Of a stretch of DNA of 64,000 nt, positions 24,734-34,534 are shown one piece after another. Source of the stretch: Flammeovirgaceae bacterium UBA1842 (GTDB lineage Bacteria; Bacteroidota; Bacteroidia; Cytophagales; Cyclobacteriaceae). The notes under the pieces were generated by a model. It saw only the letters and a list, made by a program, of their open reading frames with translations, searched no databases and was not told the origin of the DNA. Location: assembly GCA_002338655.1 (NCBI GenBank), contig DDIU01000049.1, forward strand, positions 8,536 to 72,535. The letters run 5' to 3'. The position numbers and the translations under genes were made by a program. Within the stretch, counting starts at the first letter, position 1. Every line of letters begins with the position of its first letter.

Positions 24734-25297
24734 ATGAAAATATTTATCTCTTCGTTAATTGTACTTTTAGTAAGTAGTAGCTTGCATTCGCAAAATATTG
24801 CTGATTTTACGCTTACTGATGCGAAAAGCAAAAGTGAGGTCTCCCTTAATAATTTTAATAATAAAAAGGGCGTTGCCGTGATTTTCACAAGTAATGTCTG
24901 CCCCTACTCAGTATATTATGAAGGTAGAATCACACAATTAGTAGCTGATTATCCTGATGATATTCAATTTCTGTTAGTCAACAGCTTTACGGATGACAAA
25001 GAAACAGTAGATCAAATGCGAAGTAAGATTGTGGCCTGGGGTATTAACGCGCCTTACTTAGCTGATAAAGATGGTGGTGTAAAGAAAGCATTTGGTGCAC
25101 GCAAAAGCCCTGAGGTCTTCTTATTAAAAAACAATGGCGGAAAGTTTTCCATTTTTTACAAAGGTGCCATTGATAATAATCCTCAGGTAGCAACTGATGT
25201 AAAGGAACGATACTTGAAAAACAATATTGAAAACTTGCTTAATGGCAGAAGTGCAACGAACCTAGGCACACGACCAATTGGATGTATGATTAAATAA
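24734..25297 (+). CDS. exported redoxin/AhpC-like protein with a single active-site Cys
   Basis: 187 residues from the ATG at 24734. A signal peptide (MKIFISSLIVLLVSSSLHSQ) is followed by a peroxiredoxin-like fold: ADFTLTDAKSKSEVSLNNF, then VAVIFTSNVCPYSVYYEG. The active site is CPYS, not CPxC, so only one redox cysteine is present. ARKSPEVFLLKN gives the cis-proline. Probably periplasmic or outer-membrane-facing; partner and reaction unknown. Its stop abuts the SirB1-like gene on the other strand. Confidence 0.8.
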   Translation: MKIFISSLIVLLVSSSLHSQNIADFTLTDAKSKSEVSLNNFNNKKGVAVIFTSNVCPYSVYYEGRITQLVADYPDDIQFLLVNSFTDDKETVDQMRSKIVAWGINAPYLADKDGGVKKAFGARKSPEVFLLKNNGGKFSIFYKGAIDNNPQVATDVKERYLKNNIENLLNGRSATNLGTRPIGCMIK

Positions 25298-26155
25298 TTA
25301 CTCTAGGTCCTCGTACTCTCCCGCAGATAGGCATTGTAACAGTACCTTTACTTCATCTGCCTTAATATGATCCCCTATCTTCTCAAATGAGTTCATGAGA
25401 TTTCTCAATGACCTTCTGATAATCTCTGCATTGCTACAGGGCTGAAAATAGCTGTCTTGTGGGTTCAACCTCAATTCTGCTACATAATTATTAATATCAT
25501 CCATGGAGAATATCAATCCACGGTTAAAGGCATTAATGTAGAATTGTTGATGGTTTTTATCTTTATAAGTAAGAATAAAAAGGTTGGGTAGATTTACTCC
25601 ACTTATTGGCATTTTCAGCCTTTGGGCAACAAGCATGTACACAGCGCATAATGAAATTGGATTGCCTTTTTTAGAATCCAAAACAATATTAATCATTGAA
25701 TTGCTGGGGGAATGAAAGTTCTTAGTGTTTGCGCTGAATTTCAACTTTCCAAATAGTACACTGTTCAATAATTTCACTTGATCAAACGGATGTGCTTCGG
25801 GCTTAAACTCAAGCCATGCCTCATAATAGATTTGTTCGAGATCCTGCTTGAGTTTAACCAATTCTAAATCTGGATATTGATAGGTAGCTACTAGCCACAT
25901 CCCTTTCAATAAATCATCTTCTTCATTGTCAAGCCAAAATTCGAGACGCTCTTGGAGGAGCTCAAACTGCAGTAAATGTATTAAATCCTCAATTCTCCTC
26001 TGAACATCGGGATTGAGGTTACTTTCCCACTCGGTTTCCAATAATGGAATTATATTCTGGCCAATAGACTTTATTTTATCCTCTACATGAGTGATTATTT
26101 GATGGTCATCGTCATCAAGGAGGGATATTAGGGCTTTAAGCTCGCTGTTTTTCAA
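25298..26155 (-). CDS. transglutaminase-like SirB1 family protein
   Basis: 285 residues, cytoplasmic. The signature KKGNPISLCAVYMLVAQRLK near residue 175 is that of the SirB1/transglutaminase_9 family, preceded by LLNSVLFGKLKFSANTKNFH. The cysteine in SLC matches the papain-like nucleophile position, but enzymatic activity of this family is not proven. The N-terminus is helical and acidic (DDDDHQ). Stands alone on the minus strand upstream of nothing obvious in function. Confidence 0.8.
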   Translation of the reverse strand: MKNSELKALISLLDDDDHQIITHVEDKIKSIGQNIIPLLETEWESNLNPDVQRRIEDLIHLLQFELLQERLEFWLDNEEDDLLKGMWLVATYQYPDLELVKLKQDLEQIYYEAWLEFKPEAHPFDQVKLLNSVLFGKLKFSANTKNFHSPSNSMINIVLDSKKGNPISLCAVYMLVAQRLKMPISGVNLPNLFILTYKDKNHQQFYINAFNRGLIFSMDDINNYVAELRLNPQDSYFQPCSNAEIIRRSLRNLMNSFEKIGDHIKADEVKVLLQCLSAGEYEDLE

Positions 26156-26224
26156 AAGAAAAAATTTATTCGTTATCTAATAGCTGTCTGAAAAATAGCT
26201 GACTTCATTTAACTTTCAAAATAT

Positions 26225-27850
26225 TTAGGTTTGAATTACCCCAACATTAAACTTTTCCACTGGAGCATGATTAGCAGCTTCTATTCCCATGGAGATCACC
26301 TTTCGGGTCTCTAAAGGATCAATAATACCATCTACCCAAAGTCTTGAAGCTGCGTAATAAGGGCTTAATTCCTCATTATATTTATCGGTAATATCCTTTA
26401 ATATTTTTTCTTCTGCTTCAGGTGTTGTTTCCTCACCTTTGGCTTTTAATGTGGCCACCTGTATCTGCAAGAGCGTTTTTGCTGCTGCCGCACCGCTCAT
26501 TACGGCTATCTGAGCTGTGGGCCAGGCGTATATTAACCTAGGATCGTATGCCTTTCCACACATGGCATAATTTCCCGCACCATACGAGTTGCCCATGATA
26601 ATGGTAAATTTTGGCACTGTGGAGTTAGCCATGGCATTCACCATTTTTGCTCCATCCTTAATTATACCTCCGTGTTCTGCTTTACTGCCCACCATAAAAC
26701 CACTTACTTCCTGAAGGAATACAAGAGGAATTTTCCGTTGGTTGCAGTTCATGATAAATCGGGCAGCCTTATCTGCTGAGTCAGAGTAAATCACCCCGCC
26801 CATTTGCATTTCACCCTTCTTGTTTTTCACAACTTTCCGTTGATTGGCCACAATTCCTACAGCCCACCCGTCAATTCTACCATATCCACATATTATTGTC
26901 TTGCCATAAAGTGCCTTGTATTCATCAAATTCAGATTTATCTACCAGTCGTTTAATAACGTCCATTGTATCATAAGGCTTTACCCGATCTTCTGGAAATA
27001 TGCCATACAATTCTTTGGGGTTTAGCTTAGGTGCCGCTGACTTGATCCTATCAAACCCAGCCTTTTCAAAAGCACCAATTTTATTGAAAATTGATTTTAT
27101 GTAATCGAGGCAGGCCTCATCATTATCAAATTTATTATCGGTTACACCTGAAATTTCACAATGGGTGGTGGCTCCACCTAATGTTTCATTGTCAATAGAT
27201 TCGCCTATGGCCGCCTTTACCAAATAGGAGCCTGCCAAAAATATGGAGCCCGTTTTGTCCACGATCATGGCCTCATCAGACATAATGGGCAAATAAGCAC
27301 CACCTGCCACACAACTGCCCATGATAGCAGCAATTTGTATAATGCCCATTGAGGACATCTTGGCGTTATTCCTAAACTGCCGGCCAAAGTGCTCCTTATC
27401 AGGAAATATTTCATTCTGCATGGGTAGAAAAACACCAGCGCTATCGACTAAATAAATTATTGGCAGACGATTTTCCATTGCTATCTCCTGAGCCCTTAGA
27501 TTTTTCTTTGCTGTGATAGGAAACCAAGCACCGGCCTTTACAGTTGCGTCATTGGCCACGATCATGCACTGTCGGCCTTGCACATATCCAATGCCCGTAA
27601 CCACTCCACCAGATGGACAACCTCCAACATCGGTATACATTCCATCACCAGCAAATAAACCCACTTCCAAAAATTCTGACTTGTCATCAGTAAGGTAATC
27701 TATCCTTTCCCTTGCTGTTAACTTGCCCTTTTTGTGTTGGGATTCAATTTTCTTTTCACCGCCACCCAATTTTACCTTTTCACTCTTACCCTTAAGTTTA
27801 TAGATGAGTTGTTTGAGATGATCTTCGTTTTTATTGAATTCGATATCCAT
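26225..27850 (-). CDS. acyl-CoA carboxylase beta subunit, methylcrotonyl-CoA type
   Basis: Carboxyltransferase subunit moving CO2 from biotin to an acyl-CoA, here most like 3-methylcrotonyl-CoA carboxylase of leucine breakdown. 541 residues with both crotonase-fold halves: KKGKLTARERIDYLTDD, then MGSCVAGGAYLPIMSDEAMI (acyl-CoA side), and GNSYGAGNYAMCGKAYDPRL with IYAWPTAQIAVMSGAAAA (biotin side). The IYLVDSAGVFLPMQNEIFPD stretch separates MCC from propionyl-CoA carboxylases. The biotin-carrying alpha subunit is not adjacent. Confidence 0.88.
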   Translation of the reverse strand: MDIEFNKNEDHLKQLIYKLKGKSEKVKLGGGEKKIESQHKKGKLTARERIDYLTDDKSEFLEVGLFAGDGMYTDVGGCPSGGVVTGIGYVQGRQCMIVANDATVKAGAWFPITAKKNLRAQEIAMENRLPIIYLVDSAGVFLPMQNEIFPDKEHFGRQFRNNAKMSSMGIIQIAAIMGSCVAGGAYLPIMSDEAMIVDKTGSIFLAGSYLVKAAIGESIDNETLGGATTHCEISGVTDNKFDNDEACLDYIKSIFNKIGAFEKAGFDRIKSAAPKLNPKELYGIFPEDRVKPYDTMDVIKRLVDKSEFDEYKALYGKTIICGYGRIDGWAVGIVANQRKVVKNKKGEMQMGGVIYSDSADKAARFIMNCNQRKIPLVFLQEVSGFMVGSKAEHGGIIKDGAKMVNAMANSTVPKFTIIMGNSYGAGNYAMCGKAYDPRLIYAWPTAQIAVMSGAAAAKTLLQIQVATLKAKGEETTPEAEEKILKDITDKYNEELSPYYAASRLWVDGIIDPLETRKVISMGIEAANHAPVEKFNVGVIQT

Positions 27851-27984
27851 GCTGATGATTAAGTTAGAATTTGTGCATGCAATTGATTAGTACATTGCTG
27901 CCACAATTTTAAAGATATTGAAAGTAAATATGGAGGAAATGTCAGTCTAAAATAAGAAGTGACCCCTAAAACATTGTAGAACCA

Positions 27985-28938
27985 TTAATTATTGTCGGCC
28001 TCTTTTCGTCTGTCCCGCTCAATTTTTTTCTGGCTTTTTCCCAAAGGTGCCAAAAAGTGCTTTGGGTTAGTATCTATATGAATCAAGAGCCTGTCCAAAC
28101 TTTCCACGGCATTATTCAGGTTGACATATAGTGAGTCGCTATTGATTAGCTTTCCGAGGGTTCCATCATTGTTTGTAAAATGCTCAATGGCCTTATTCAA
28201 ACTTGCCACGGCCCTATTCACTTCACTTAATGTTTGGTTTAAATTCAAACTTTTTAACGAATCGGTAAATTGGGTTAAATTTTTTGCCGCAGGCCGCACA
28301 TCCCTAATTGTCCCTTTTAATTCCAACCCTAGGTCATTATATGTCTCAGATAATGAAGCAATCTTTCCTTTTACTTCATAAAGCGTTGAATTGAGTATTA
28401 CTGGAGTCTTAGACCACCCGTCAATAATCTGATTGATTTTATCTTCATTATTAGCAAGGTTTTCCAATATGACATTGATTTTTTTAATGGTTGCATCTAA
28501 GCTAGTGGCTACTGGCTGCGCACTTTCAAGAAAGTCCGAAATCCCCTTGTCCAATAGAGCAATTAAGGTGTCCCCTTTAGTTAAGGGTTTTGAGATGTCA
28601 CCTGTACTAAGCGATATAGACTTGTTACCAAGAAAATCACTACTAAGCGTGGCCACTGATGAATCGCCAAGAACAATTTCACCATTAATGTCCAGTTCAA
28701 CCAAAACTTCGTCAGTCTTATTTTGTAATAATTGAATACGACTGACACGACCTACTGTAAATCCATTAATTAAAATTGGATTAGAGACATTTAGCCCATC
28801 TACATTCGAATAGATAGCATAATATTTATCGTTTGACGAGAAAAAATCTACCCCTTTCAAATAATTGAACCCTAAGTATAGGAGGGTTATTCCCGATACC
28901 ATAAACAGACCCACTTTAAATTCCTTTGACAGTTTCAC
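27985..28938 (-). CDS. MlaD/MCE family lipid-transport protein
   Basis: 317 residues: an N-terminal membrane anchor (KVGLFMVSGITLLYLGFNYL, about 8-27), one MCE domain (about 35-115: YYAIYSNVDGLNVSNPILIN then GFTVGRV), then a long helical region with amphipathic repeats to about 290 and a basic tail. In Gram-negatives such proteins form rings that carry phospholipids between membranes. The associated permease and ATPase are not in the window. It starts two bases after the amidase stop, so both are co-transcribed. Confidence 0.87.
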   Translation of the reverse strand: MKLSKEFKVGLFMVSGITLLYLGFNYLKGVDFFSSNDKYYAIYSNVDGLNVSNPILINGFTVGRVSRIQLLQNKTDEVLVELDINGEIVLGDSSVATLSSDFLGNKSISLSTGDISKPLTKGDTLIALLDKGISDFLESAQPVATSLDATIKKINVILENLANNEDKINQIIDGWSKTPVILNSTLYEVKGKIASLSETYNDLGLELKGTIRDVRPAAKNLTQFTDSLKSLNLNQTLSEVNRAVASLNKAIEHFTNNDGTLGKLINSDSLYVNLNNAVESLDRLLIHIDTNPKHFLAPLGKSQKKIERDRRKEADNN

Positions 28939-28940
28939 TC

Positions 28941-29762
28941 CTATTTATTTAAAGATTCAATTTCATTTTTATAATCCCGGAAAGCCCTGAATATTCCTGA
29001 GGCTATATTCGCCTGAATAGAACTGTTATTCAATTCCATTTCTTCCTTTGGATTAGAAAGATAGCCTATTTCCACCAAAACACTAGGCATTGAGGTGCTC
29101 CACATCAAATATAAACTAGATTGTTTAACTCCATAACTCCTCCTCCCTGCACGATTGGAAAATTGGTGTTCTATCATATTTGCCAGGTATATGCTTTTTT
29201 CTTGAAATGCTGATTGTGTTAAAGAAAATAATATGAGGGATTCTGGCGATTTAGGGTCGAAATCATACTTCTTTTCATAATCTTCCTCTAGGAGTATCAC
29301 CGAATTTTCACGTTTGGCTACTTCCAGGTTTCTTTCACTATTTTGAACGCCCATTACATAGGTTTCTGTACCATATACTGAGGCTTTTCGATCGTCAGAA
29401 GTGTTTGTTGGCAATGAATTGGCATGGACAGAAATAAATACGTCTGCCTCATTTTTATTGGCAATGTTGGCACGAACATTCAATTCAACGAATTTATCTT
29501 CTTGTCGGGTATAAATGACCTTGACATCCGGCAAATATTCTTCAATATAGCTTCCCACTTGTAAGGCCACCTTAAGCACGATGTCTTTTTCCTTACTCAT
29601 GGCGCCATGTGTACCTGGGTCATGTCCACCATGGCCGGCATCAATGACAACTGTTTTTACCTTAAAATCAGATTTTCTCAGGGAGGTAGAAGAATTTAGC
29701 AAGGTAATTGCTAGGAGACCGATTACAATGGCAATATTCTTTACAATTTTTCGCTTCTTCAC
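28941..29762 (-). CDS. N-acetylmuramoyl-L-alanine amidase
   Basis: A zinc amidase that cuts the peptide from muramic acid in peptidoglycan. The amidase_3 domain begins TVVIDAGHGGHDPGTHGAMS (Zn His), continues with EADVFISVHANSL (second His) and ends SVLVEIGYLSNPKEEMEL with the catalytic Glu. I start at the GTG at 29762 because it opens a clean signal anchor (KKRKIVKNIAIVIGLLAITL). An ATG at 29888 adds 42 residues that run antisense to the LptD signal peptide. From the GTG the protein has 273 residues. Operon with the MlaD-like gene. Confidence 0.88.
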   Translation of the reverse strand: MKKRKIVKNIAIVIGLLAITLLNSSTSLRKSDFKVKTVVIDAGHGGHDPGTHGAMSKEKDIVLKVALQVGSYIEEYLPDVKVIYTRQEDKFVELNVRANIANKNEADVFISVHANSLPTNTSDDRKASVYGTETYVMGVQNSERNLEVAKRENSVILLEEDYEKKYDFDPKSPESLILFSLTQSAFQEKSIYLANMIEHQFSNRAGRRSYGVKQSSLYLMWSTSMPSVLVEIGYLSNPKEEMELNNSSIQANIASGIFRAFRDYKNEIESLNK

Positions 29763-29773
29763 AGTTAATCCAA

Positions 29774-29790
29774 TAACTTTGAACAAAGTT
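29774..29790 (+). promoter_or_regulatory. -7 element and palindrome between amidase and lptD
   Basis: TAACTTTG (29774-29781) fits TAnnTTTG on the plus strand, 66 bases before the lptD GTG. It is half of an inverted repeat, AACTTTG-AA-CAAAGTT (29775-29790). A clear -33 box is not seen. Confidence 0.35.
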
Positions 29791-29847
29791 GTAATTTTTT
29801 CTCTTAATCCGAAAAATACGCCTAACAAATTGAACAAGCACACCTCT

Positions 29848-32562
29848 GTGAAATACAGTTTTCTATTCCTTTTTGGCTCTTTTTTCATAAATCAACTTTA
29901 TGCACAAAATCCTGAAAATAATCTCCAAGTTACAAATGAAATACTTGGTGACAATACAACCCCTCCCGATAGTATCCCTCCTTTGAATGTTGTTCAAAAT
30001 ATGAGCGACTCCACTGTTTCCAACCCAGCGGATAGCGCCAAAGTAGAAACTAAAAAAGGAGATATTAAAACTACAATCAACTATTCTGCCAGAGATTCAA
30101 TTAATTTTTCTGTCGACTCAAAAATTGTCAAATTATATGGCAACGCTAAAATCAAATATGGGCAAATAGAACTCGAAGCTGACTTTATTACGATCGATTA
30201 CGCCAATAATGTGCTCAGTGCCAGTGGGAAAAGAGACTCATTGGGCCAAAGGATAGGTTACCCTATTTTTAAGAATGGCCCGGAGGTCTACGAAACAAAA
30301 GACATTACGTACAACTTCAAAACCGGACGTGCACGGATCACCGAAGTAGTAACCAAGCAAGGCGAGGGTTTCTTGCATGGTGAAACAGTTTATAAAAATT
30401 CAAAAAATGAATTGTTTAGCATTGATAACTCCTATACCACCTGTAGTTTAGAACATCCACATTATCGGATTAGGGCAAAAAAAACCAAGGCCATTCCTAA
30501 TGACAAAGTGATATCTGGTCCGGCAAATTTGGAAATAAATGATGTCCCCACCCCACTATGGCTACCCTTTGCCATGTTTCCAGCCAAAAATGAGGCTTCC
30601 TCTGGGGTAATTATCCCATCCTATGGCGAGGAAAGTAGAAGGGGCTTCTTTATGCGTGGAGCAGGCTATTTCTTTGATGTAAGTGATTATTTTAAAACTG
30701 CTGTTACTGGTGATCTATATTCTAAGGGTGGTCATGGGATCAACATAAATTCAGCCTACAAAAAACGTTACGCCTATAATGGGAACATGAATTTTAGTTA
30801 CACTCAAATCCGATTGAGTGACTTGGTTGAAGACCAATCAACTCAAAACGATTTTAGATTGACGCTTAACCATAGCCCGGAAAGCAAAGGAAACAGTCGT
30901 TTTAGTGCCAGTATCAATGCCGCTACATCTACCTATAATCAAAATAATTTTATTGGTGTAAATGGAGATCCCAATAATTCCAGATTTGATAACACCACCA
31001 GACAATTAAGTTCATCAGTAAATTATTCTAAGAGTTTCGGAACAAGCCCATTTACTTTAGGGGTGAGTGCCCGTCATAACCAAGACGTTCGTACCCGGAA
31101 AGTGGATTTATTGCTCCCCTCTGTTTCATTGAATATGGGTAACATCTATCCATTAAAAGGATTGGTTGGTACATCAGGTGGATGGACAGATAAGCTTAAT
31201 TTAAAGTATAGTCTCACTGGAACAAATCAGGTGACCAACAATCTTGGAAAAATCAGTAAAGCAGACATCACTCAGGATAGTATTGCCCCTTTTGATTTTG
31301 ATAATCTTGGTACATTTTTCAAAAATTCCAAAAAGGGTATCAAACATTCCTTGCCATTAAGTACTTCATTTAAAATGTTGAAGCACTTTACCGCAACACC
31401 CTCTGTCAGTTATGAAGAACTCTGGTATTTCGAAAAACTAATATGGGATCTTGACTCAACTGGTAGAAAGGCCATAATAGTGGATACTTTAGATGGGTTT
31501 AATCGAGTATCTACCTACAGTGTTGGAACAAGCTTGAGCACCAGGGTATATGGCACGTATTTTTTTAAGAAAGGAAATATTCAGGCCATACGTCATGTTA
31601 TGAACCCCAACATCTCCTTTAATTATACACCTGACTTCAGTGCTGAAAAATTTGGCTATTACCAACACCTAATTACAGAAGAGGGCACCGAAATCCTAAA
31701 ATCGCGACATGAAGGCTTTGTTTATGGCGGTCCCGGACAAGGGGAAAGTGCCTCAATCGGTCTCTCATTAAATAACACGCTGGAAATGAAAGTAAAGTCT
31801 AAGAATGACTCAACCAATCAATCCACAAAGGTTCCTTTACTCAATAATTTTGGGGTAAGCACAAGTTATAACCTCGTAGCCGATGCATTCAAGCTCTCCA
31901 ATATTAACCTACGGGCCAGCACTTCACTCTTTAAGAATAAATTGAACGTCAATTTTAGCAGTACGATTGATCCGTATGTGTATGTACTGGATAGTATTAC
32001 TAAAAATTCTAAAAATGAAAATGTAATTCATCAAAGACGTATTGATCGCTATGCTTGGGACAATGGTGATGGGCTTGGGCAAATAACTTCTGCCACACTT
32101 TCTTTGAACACCAATTTAAATCCAAAAGGTCGGAACAAGGATAATACTACCAATAAAGTAATCCAAGGATCCAATCTCAATGATGCTGACAAAGATTATC
32201 TGCTCAATAACCCTGATAGCTATGTTGATTTTAACATCCCTTGGAGTATTAGGCTTGGGTACAATTTTAATATTTCAAGAGTAGGGTTTAATGAGTCGGA
32301 GATCAAACAAACACTAACATTTTCCGGGGATTTATCATTAACTGAAAAATGGAAAATTACCTATAGGTCGGGGTACGATTTTGATAAAAACGATTTCACT
32401 ACCACCCGTTTAGGTCTCACACGCGATCTTCATTGTTGGCAAATGGATTTTAACTGGACACCTTTCGGTACGTTTCAAAGCTATGGATTCTCCATTCACG
32501 TTAAATCGTCATTGCTGCAAGACCTGAAAATAGATAGGAATAGAAGCTTTAATGATTTATAA
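29848..32562 (+). CDS. lptD: LPS assembly outer membrane protein LptD (OstA)
   Basis: Inserts lipopolysaccharide into the outer leaflet. From the GTG at 29848 (alternative TTG at 29830) a signal peptide KYSFLFLFGSFFINQLYAQ opens a protein of about 904 residues. An OstA/LptA-like beta-taco follows (KIVKLYGNAKIKYGQIELEA, then FITIDYANN), then TYNFKTGRARITEVVTKQGE, the paired-region cysteine in SIDNSYTTCSLEHPHYRIRA, and VPTPLWLPFAMFPAKNE. The rest is alternating beta-strand as in a barrel, ending with the strands RDLHCWQMDFNWTPFGTFQS. Frame upstream of 29830 is only antisense to the amidase. Confidence 0.88.
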   Translation: MKYSFLFLFGSFFINQLYAQNPENNLQVTNEILGDNTTPPDSIPPLNVVQNMSDSTVSNPADSAKVETKKGDIKTTINYSARDSINFSVDSKIVKLYGNAKIKYGQIELEADFITIDYANNVLSASGKRDSLGQRIGYPIFKNGPEVYETKDITYNFKTGRARITEVVTKQGEGFLHGETVYKNSKNELFSIDNSYTTCSLEHPHYRIRAKKTKAIPNDKVISGPANLEINDVPTPLWLPFAMFPAKNEASSGVIIPSYGEESRRGFFMRGAGYFFDVSDYFKTAVTGDLYSKGGHGININSAYKKRYAYNGNMNFSYTQIRLSDLVEDQSTQNDFRLTLNHSPESKGNSRFSASINAATSTYNQNNFIGVNGDPNNSRFDNTTRQLSSSVNYSKSFGTSPFTLGVSARHNQDVRTRKVDLLLPSVSLNMGNIYPLKGLVGTSGGWTDKLNLKYSLTGTNQVTNNLGKISKADITQDSIAPFDFDNLGTFFKNSKKGIKHSLPLSTSFKMLKHFTATPSVSYEELWYFEKLIWDLDSTGRKAIIVDTLDGFNRVSTYSVGTSLSTRVYGTYFFKKGNIQAIRHVMNPNISFNYTPDFSAEKFGYYQHLITEEGTEILKSRHEGFVYGGPGQGESASIGLSLNNTLEMKVKSKNDSTNQSTKVPLLNNFGVSTSYNLVADAFKLSNINLRASTSLFKNKLNVNFSSTIDPYVYVLDSITKNSKNENVIHQRRIDRYAWDNGDGLGQITSATLSLNTNLNPKGRNKDNTTNKVIQGSNLNDADKDYLLNNPDSYVDFNIPWSIRLGYNFNISRVGFNESEIKQTLTFSGDLSLTEKWKITYRSGYDFDKNDFTTTRLGLTRDLHCWQMDFNWTPFGTFQSYGFSIHVKSSLLQDLKIDRNRSFNDL

Positions 32563-32565
32563 TTT

Positions 32566-34305
32566 TTAGCTTTCTATCCAGTTTTTCACCTCTTCAATAT
32601 CGGGGTTTTTCACCTCCAATTTCATTTTTTTACGCATCCCACACACATCATTGAAGAGCTTATTGGCATTTGCCTCCTTAAGTTGTTGAAGGGTAGTAAT
32701 CCCAATTTTTTGAATAATAGGCACTAACTCCTCCCTAACTCCCTGCTTAACAAAATCGGCTACCGTAGCAACTTTAGGTTTGTTTTCAGGCTTCATTTGC
32801 GGAAAAAACAAGACATCCTGAATGGAGTTGGAGTTGGTCATAATCATACTCAATCGGTCAATACCGATCCCTAATCCAGCAGTTGGTGGCATACCATATT
32901 CCAAGGCACGCAAGAAGTCCTCATCTAAGGTCATAGCTTCTTCATCACCTCTTTTTCCCAATTCCAATTGTTCCTGAAATCTTTGTCTTTGGTCAATTGG
33001 GTCGTTAAGCTCAGAAAATGCATTACAAATTTCTTTCCCATTGGCGATAGCCTCAAACCGCTCCACCAAACCTTCTTTGCTTCGGTGCTTCTTTGCAAGC
33101 GGTGACATTTCTACTGGGTAATCTGTAATGAAAGTAGGCTGGATAAGTTTCCCCTCACAGTTTTCTCCAAATATTTCATCGATCAACTTTCCTTTACCCA
33201 TGGTTTCATCAATAGGCACATGAAGTTCCTTAGCTGTTTTTCTGAGTTCCTCTTCTTCCATTTTTGAAATATCGATTCCAGTAAAATGCTCAATAGCTTC
33301 AAACATGGTATACCGTTTCCACGGACGTTTGAAGTCAAGTACATTTTCACCTACTTGAACTTTTGTAGTTCCATGTAAATCCAAAGCCACTTTTTCTATC
33401 ATTTCTTCCACCAAATCCATCATCCAATTGTAGTCTTTATAAGCAACATAAAGTTCTACCTGTGTAAATTCAGGGTTATGGAATCGGGACATCCCTTCAT
33501 TTCTGAAATCCTTAGAAAACTCGTAAACCCCCTCAAATCCACCAACAATAAGCCTTTTCAGATATAGTTCATTGGCAATACGCAGATATAATGTCATATC
33601 AAGCGTATTATGGTGAGTCTTAAATGGTTTGGCTGCTGCCCCTCCATAAAGAGGTTGAAGTATCGGTGTTTCTACTTCGAGGTACTCCTTATTATTAAGA
33701 TATTCCCTCATAGAATTCACCAATTTAGTTCTTTTAATGAAGGTCTCTTTAATATTTGGATTTACGATAAGATCAACATAACGCTGTCTATATCTCATTT
33801 CTGGATCAGAAAAGGCATCATGCTTTACGGTATTTCCGTGTTCATCCTCTGTTTCCTTTACAATAGGCAGTGGCTTCAACGACTTGGATAGTATTTTGAA
33901 ATCGGTAACGTGAATCGAAATTTCCCCTGTTTGTGTAGTAAAAACGAACCCTTTAATACCAATTATATCACCAATATCACAAAGCTTCTTAAAAACGGTG
34001 TTGTATAAAGTCTTGTCTTCTTCGGGACAAATATCGTCTCTCCTAATATAAATTTGAATTCGGCCAGAAGCATCCTGAATCTCTGCAAATGAAGCAGAGC
34101 CCATTATACGCCTACTCATTAATCTTCCTGCAATTGAAATATCCTGATATTTATCCTTGTTTTTTTCGAAATTATCCTGGATATCACTAGTGGTAGCATT
34201 AACATCAAAGATCTCTGATGGGTACGGGTTAATACCTAACTCTTCTAGTTTAGTTTTCGCTTCCCTGCGTACAATCTCCTGTTCGCTCAATTGCATAGAC
34301 GTCAT
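32566..34305 (-). CDS. lysS: lysyl-tRNA synthetase, class II
   Basis: Charges tRNA(Lys) with lysine. The 579-residue protein has an N-terminal OB fold (ISIAGRLMSRRIMGSASFAE) and the class II core: MREYLNNKEYLEVETPILQP (motif 1), FSKDFRNEGMSRFHNPEFTQ (motif 2), and GLGIGIDRLSMIMTNS (motif 3). The C-terminus carries about 70 extra residues with a short helical domain (VATVADFVKQGVREELVPII), common in Bacteroidota enzymes. Convergent with lptD, with three bases between the stops. Confidence 0.97.
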   Translation of the reverse strand: MTSMQLSEQEIVRREAKTKLEELGINPYPSEIFDVNATTSDIQDNFEKNKDKYQDISIAGRLMSRRIMGSASFAEIQDASGRIQIYIRRDDICPEEDKTLYNTVFKKLCDIGDIIGIKGFVFTTQTGEISIHVTDFKILSKSLKPLPIVKETEDEHGNTVKHDAFSDPEMRYRQRYVDLIVNPNIKETFIKRTKLVNSMREYLNNKEYLEVETPILQPLYGGAAAKPFKTHHNTLDMTLYLRIANELYLKRLIVGGFEGVYEFSKDFRNEGMSRFHNPEFTQVELYVAYKDYNWMMDLVEEMIEKVALDLHGTTKVQVGENVLDFKRPWKRYTMFEAIEHFTGIDISKMEEEELRKTAKELHVPIDETMGKGKLIDEIFGENCEGKLIQPTFITDYPVEMSPLAKKHRSKEGLVERFEAIANGKEICNAFSELNDPIDQRQRFQEQLELGKRGDEEAMTLDEDFLRALEYGMPPTAGLGIGIDRLSMIMTNSNSIQDVLFFPQMKPENKPKVATVADFVKQGVREELVPIIQKIGITTLQQLKEANANKLFNDVCGMRKKMKLEVKNPDIEEVKNWIES

Positions 34306-34321
34306 TTTTAAAATTAGTGTG

Positions 34322-34354
34322 CAAAGATAGTTTAATCTGTCTTTTTTTTGTCAA
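34322..34354 (-). promoter_or_regulatory. candidate lysS promoter
   Basis: On the minus strand, TATCTTTG (34329-34322) fits TAnnTTTG exactly, with TTG (34354-34352) 22 bases upstream, slightly longer than the usual 19-21. The leader would be about 10 bases. Confidence 0.5.
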
Positions 34355-34474
34355 TGATTATATCAACAATAAAAATTTAGAATATAACATCCCTACATGT
34401 AAGATTTGGGTTACTTGTTACTCGATTTCATAATAAATACTCTCTAATCACATATAATTAGAACAAAAAGCAAT

Positions 34475-34482
34475 TAAATTTG
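34475..34482 (+). promoter_or_regulatory. -7 element of the surface-protein operon
   Basis: TAAATTTG matches TAnnTTTG; no good -33 box is visible. It would start a leader of about 45 bases before the ATG at 34535. The 229-base gap between lysS and this gene is AT-rich and shows no other feature. Confidence 0.4.
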
Positions 34483-34534
34483 TACTTTTATAACTGAACT
34501 CAATGTAAGGTTTAAATACTTTAATCCCGAAAAA

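Noticed and set aside
29581..29830. Long upstream extension of lptD
   Set aside because: The extension is antisense to the amidase and the LptD signal peptide begins only at about 29830-29848.
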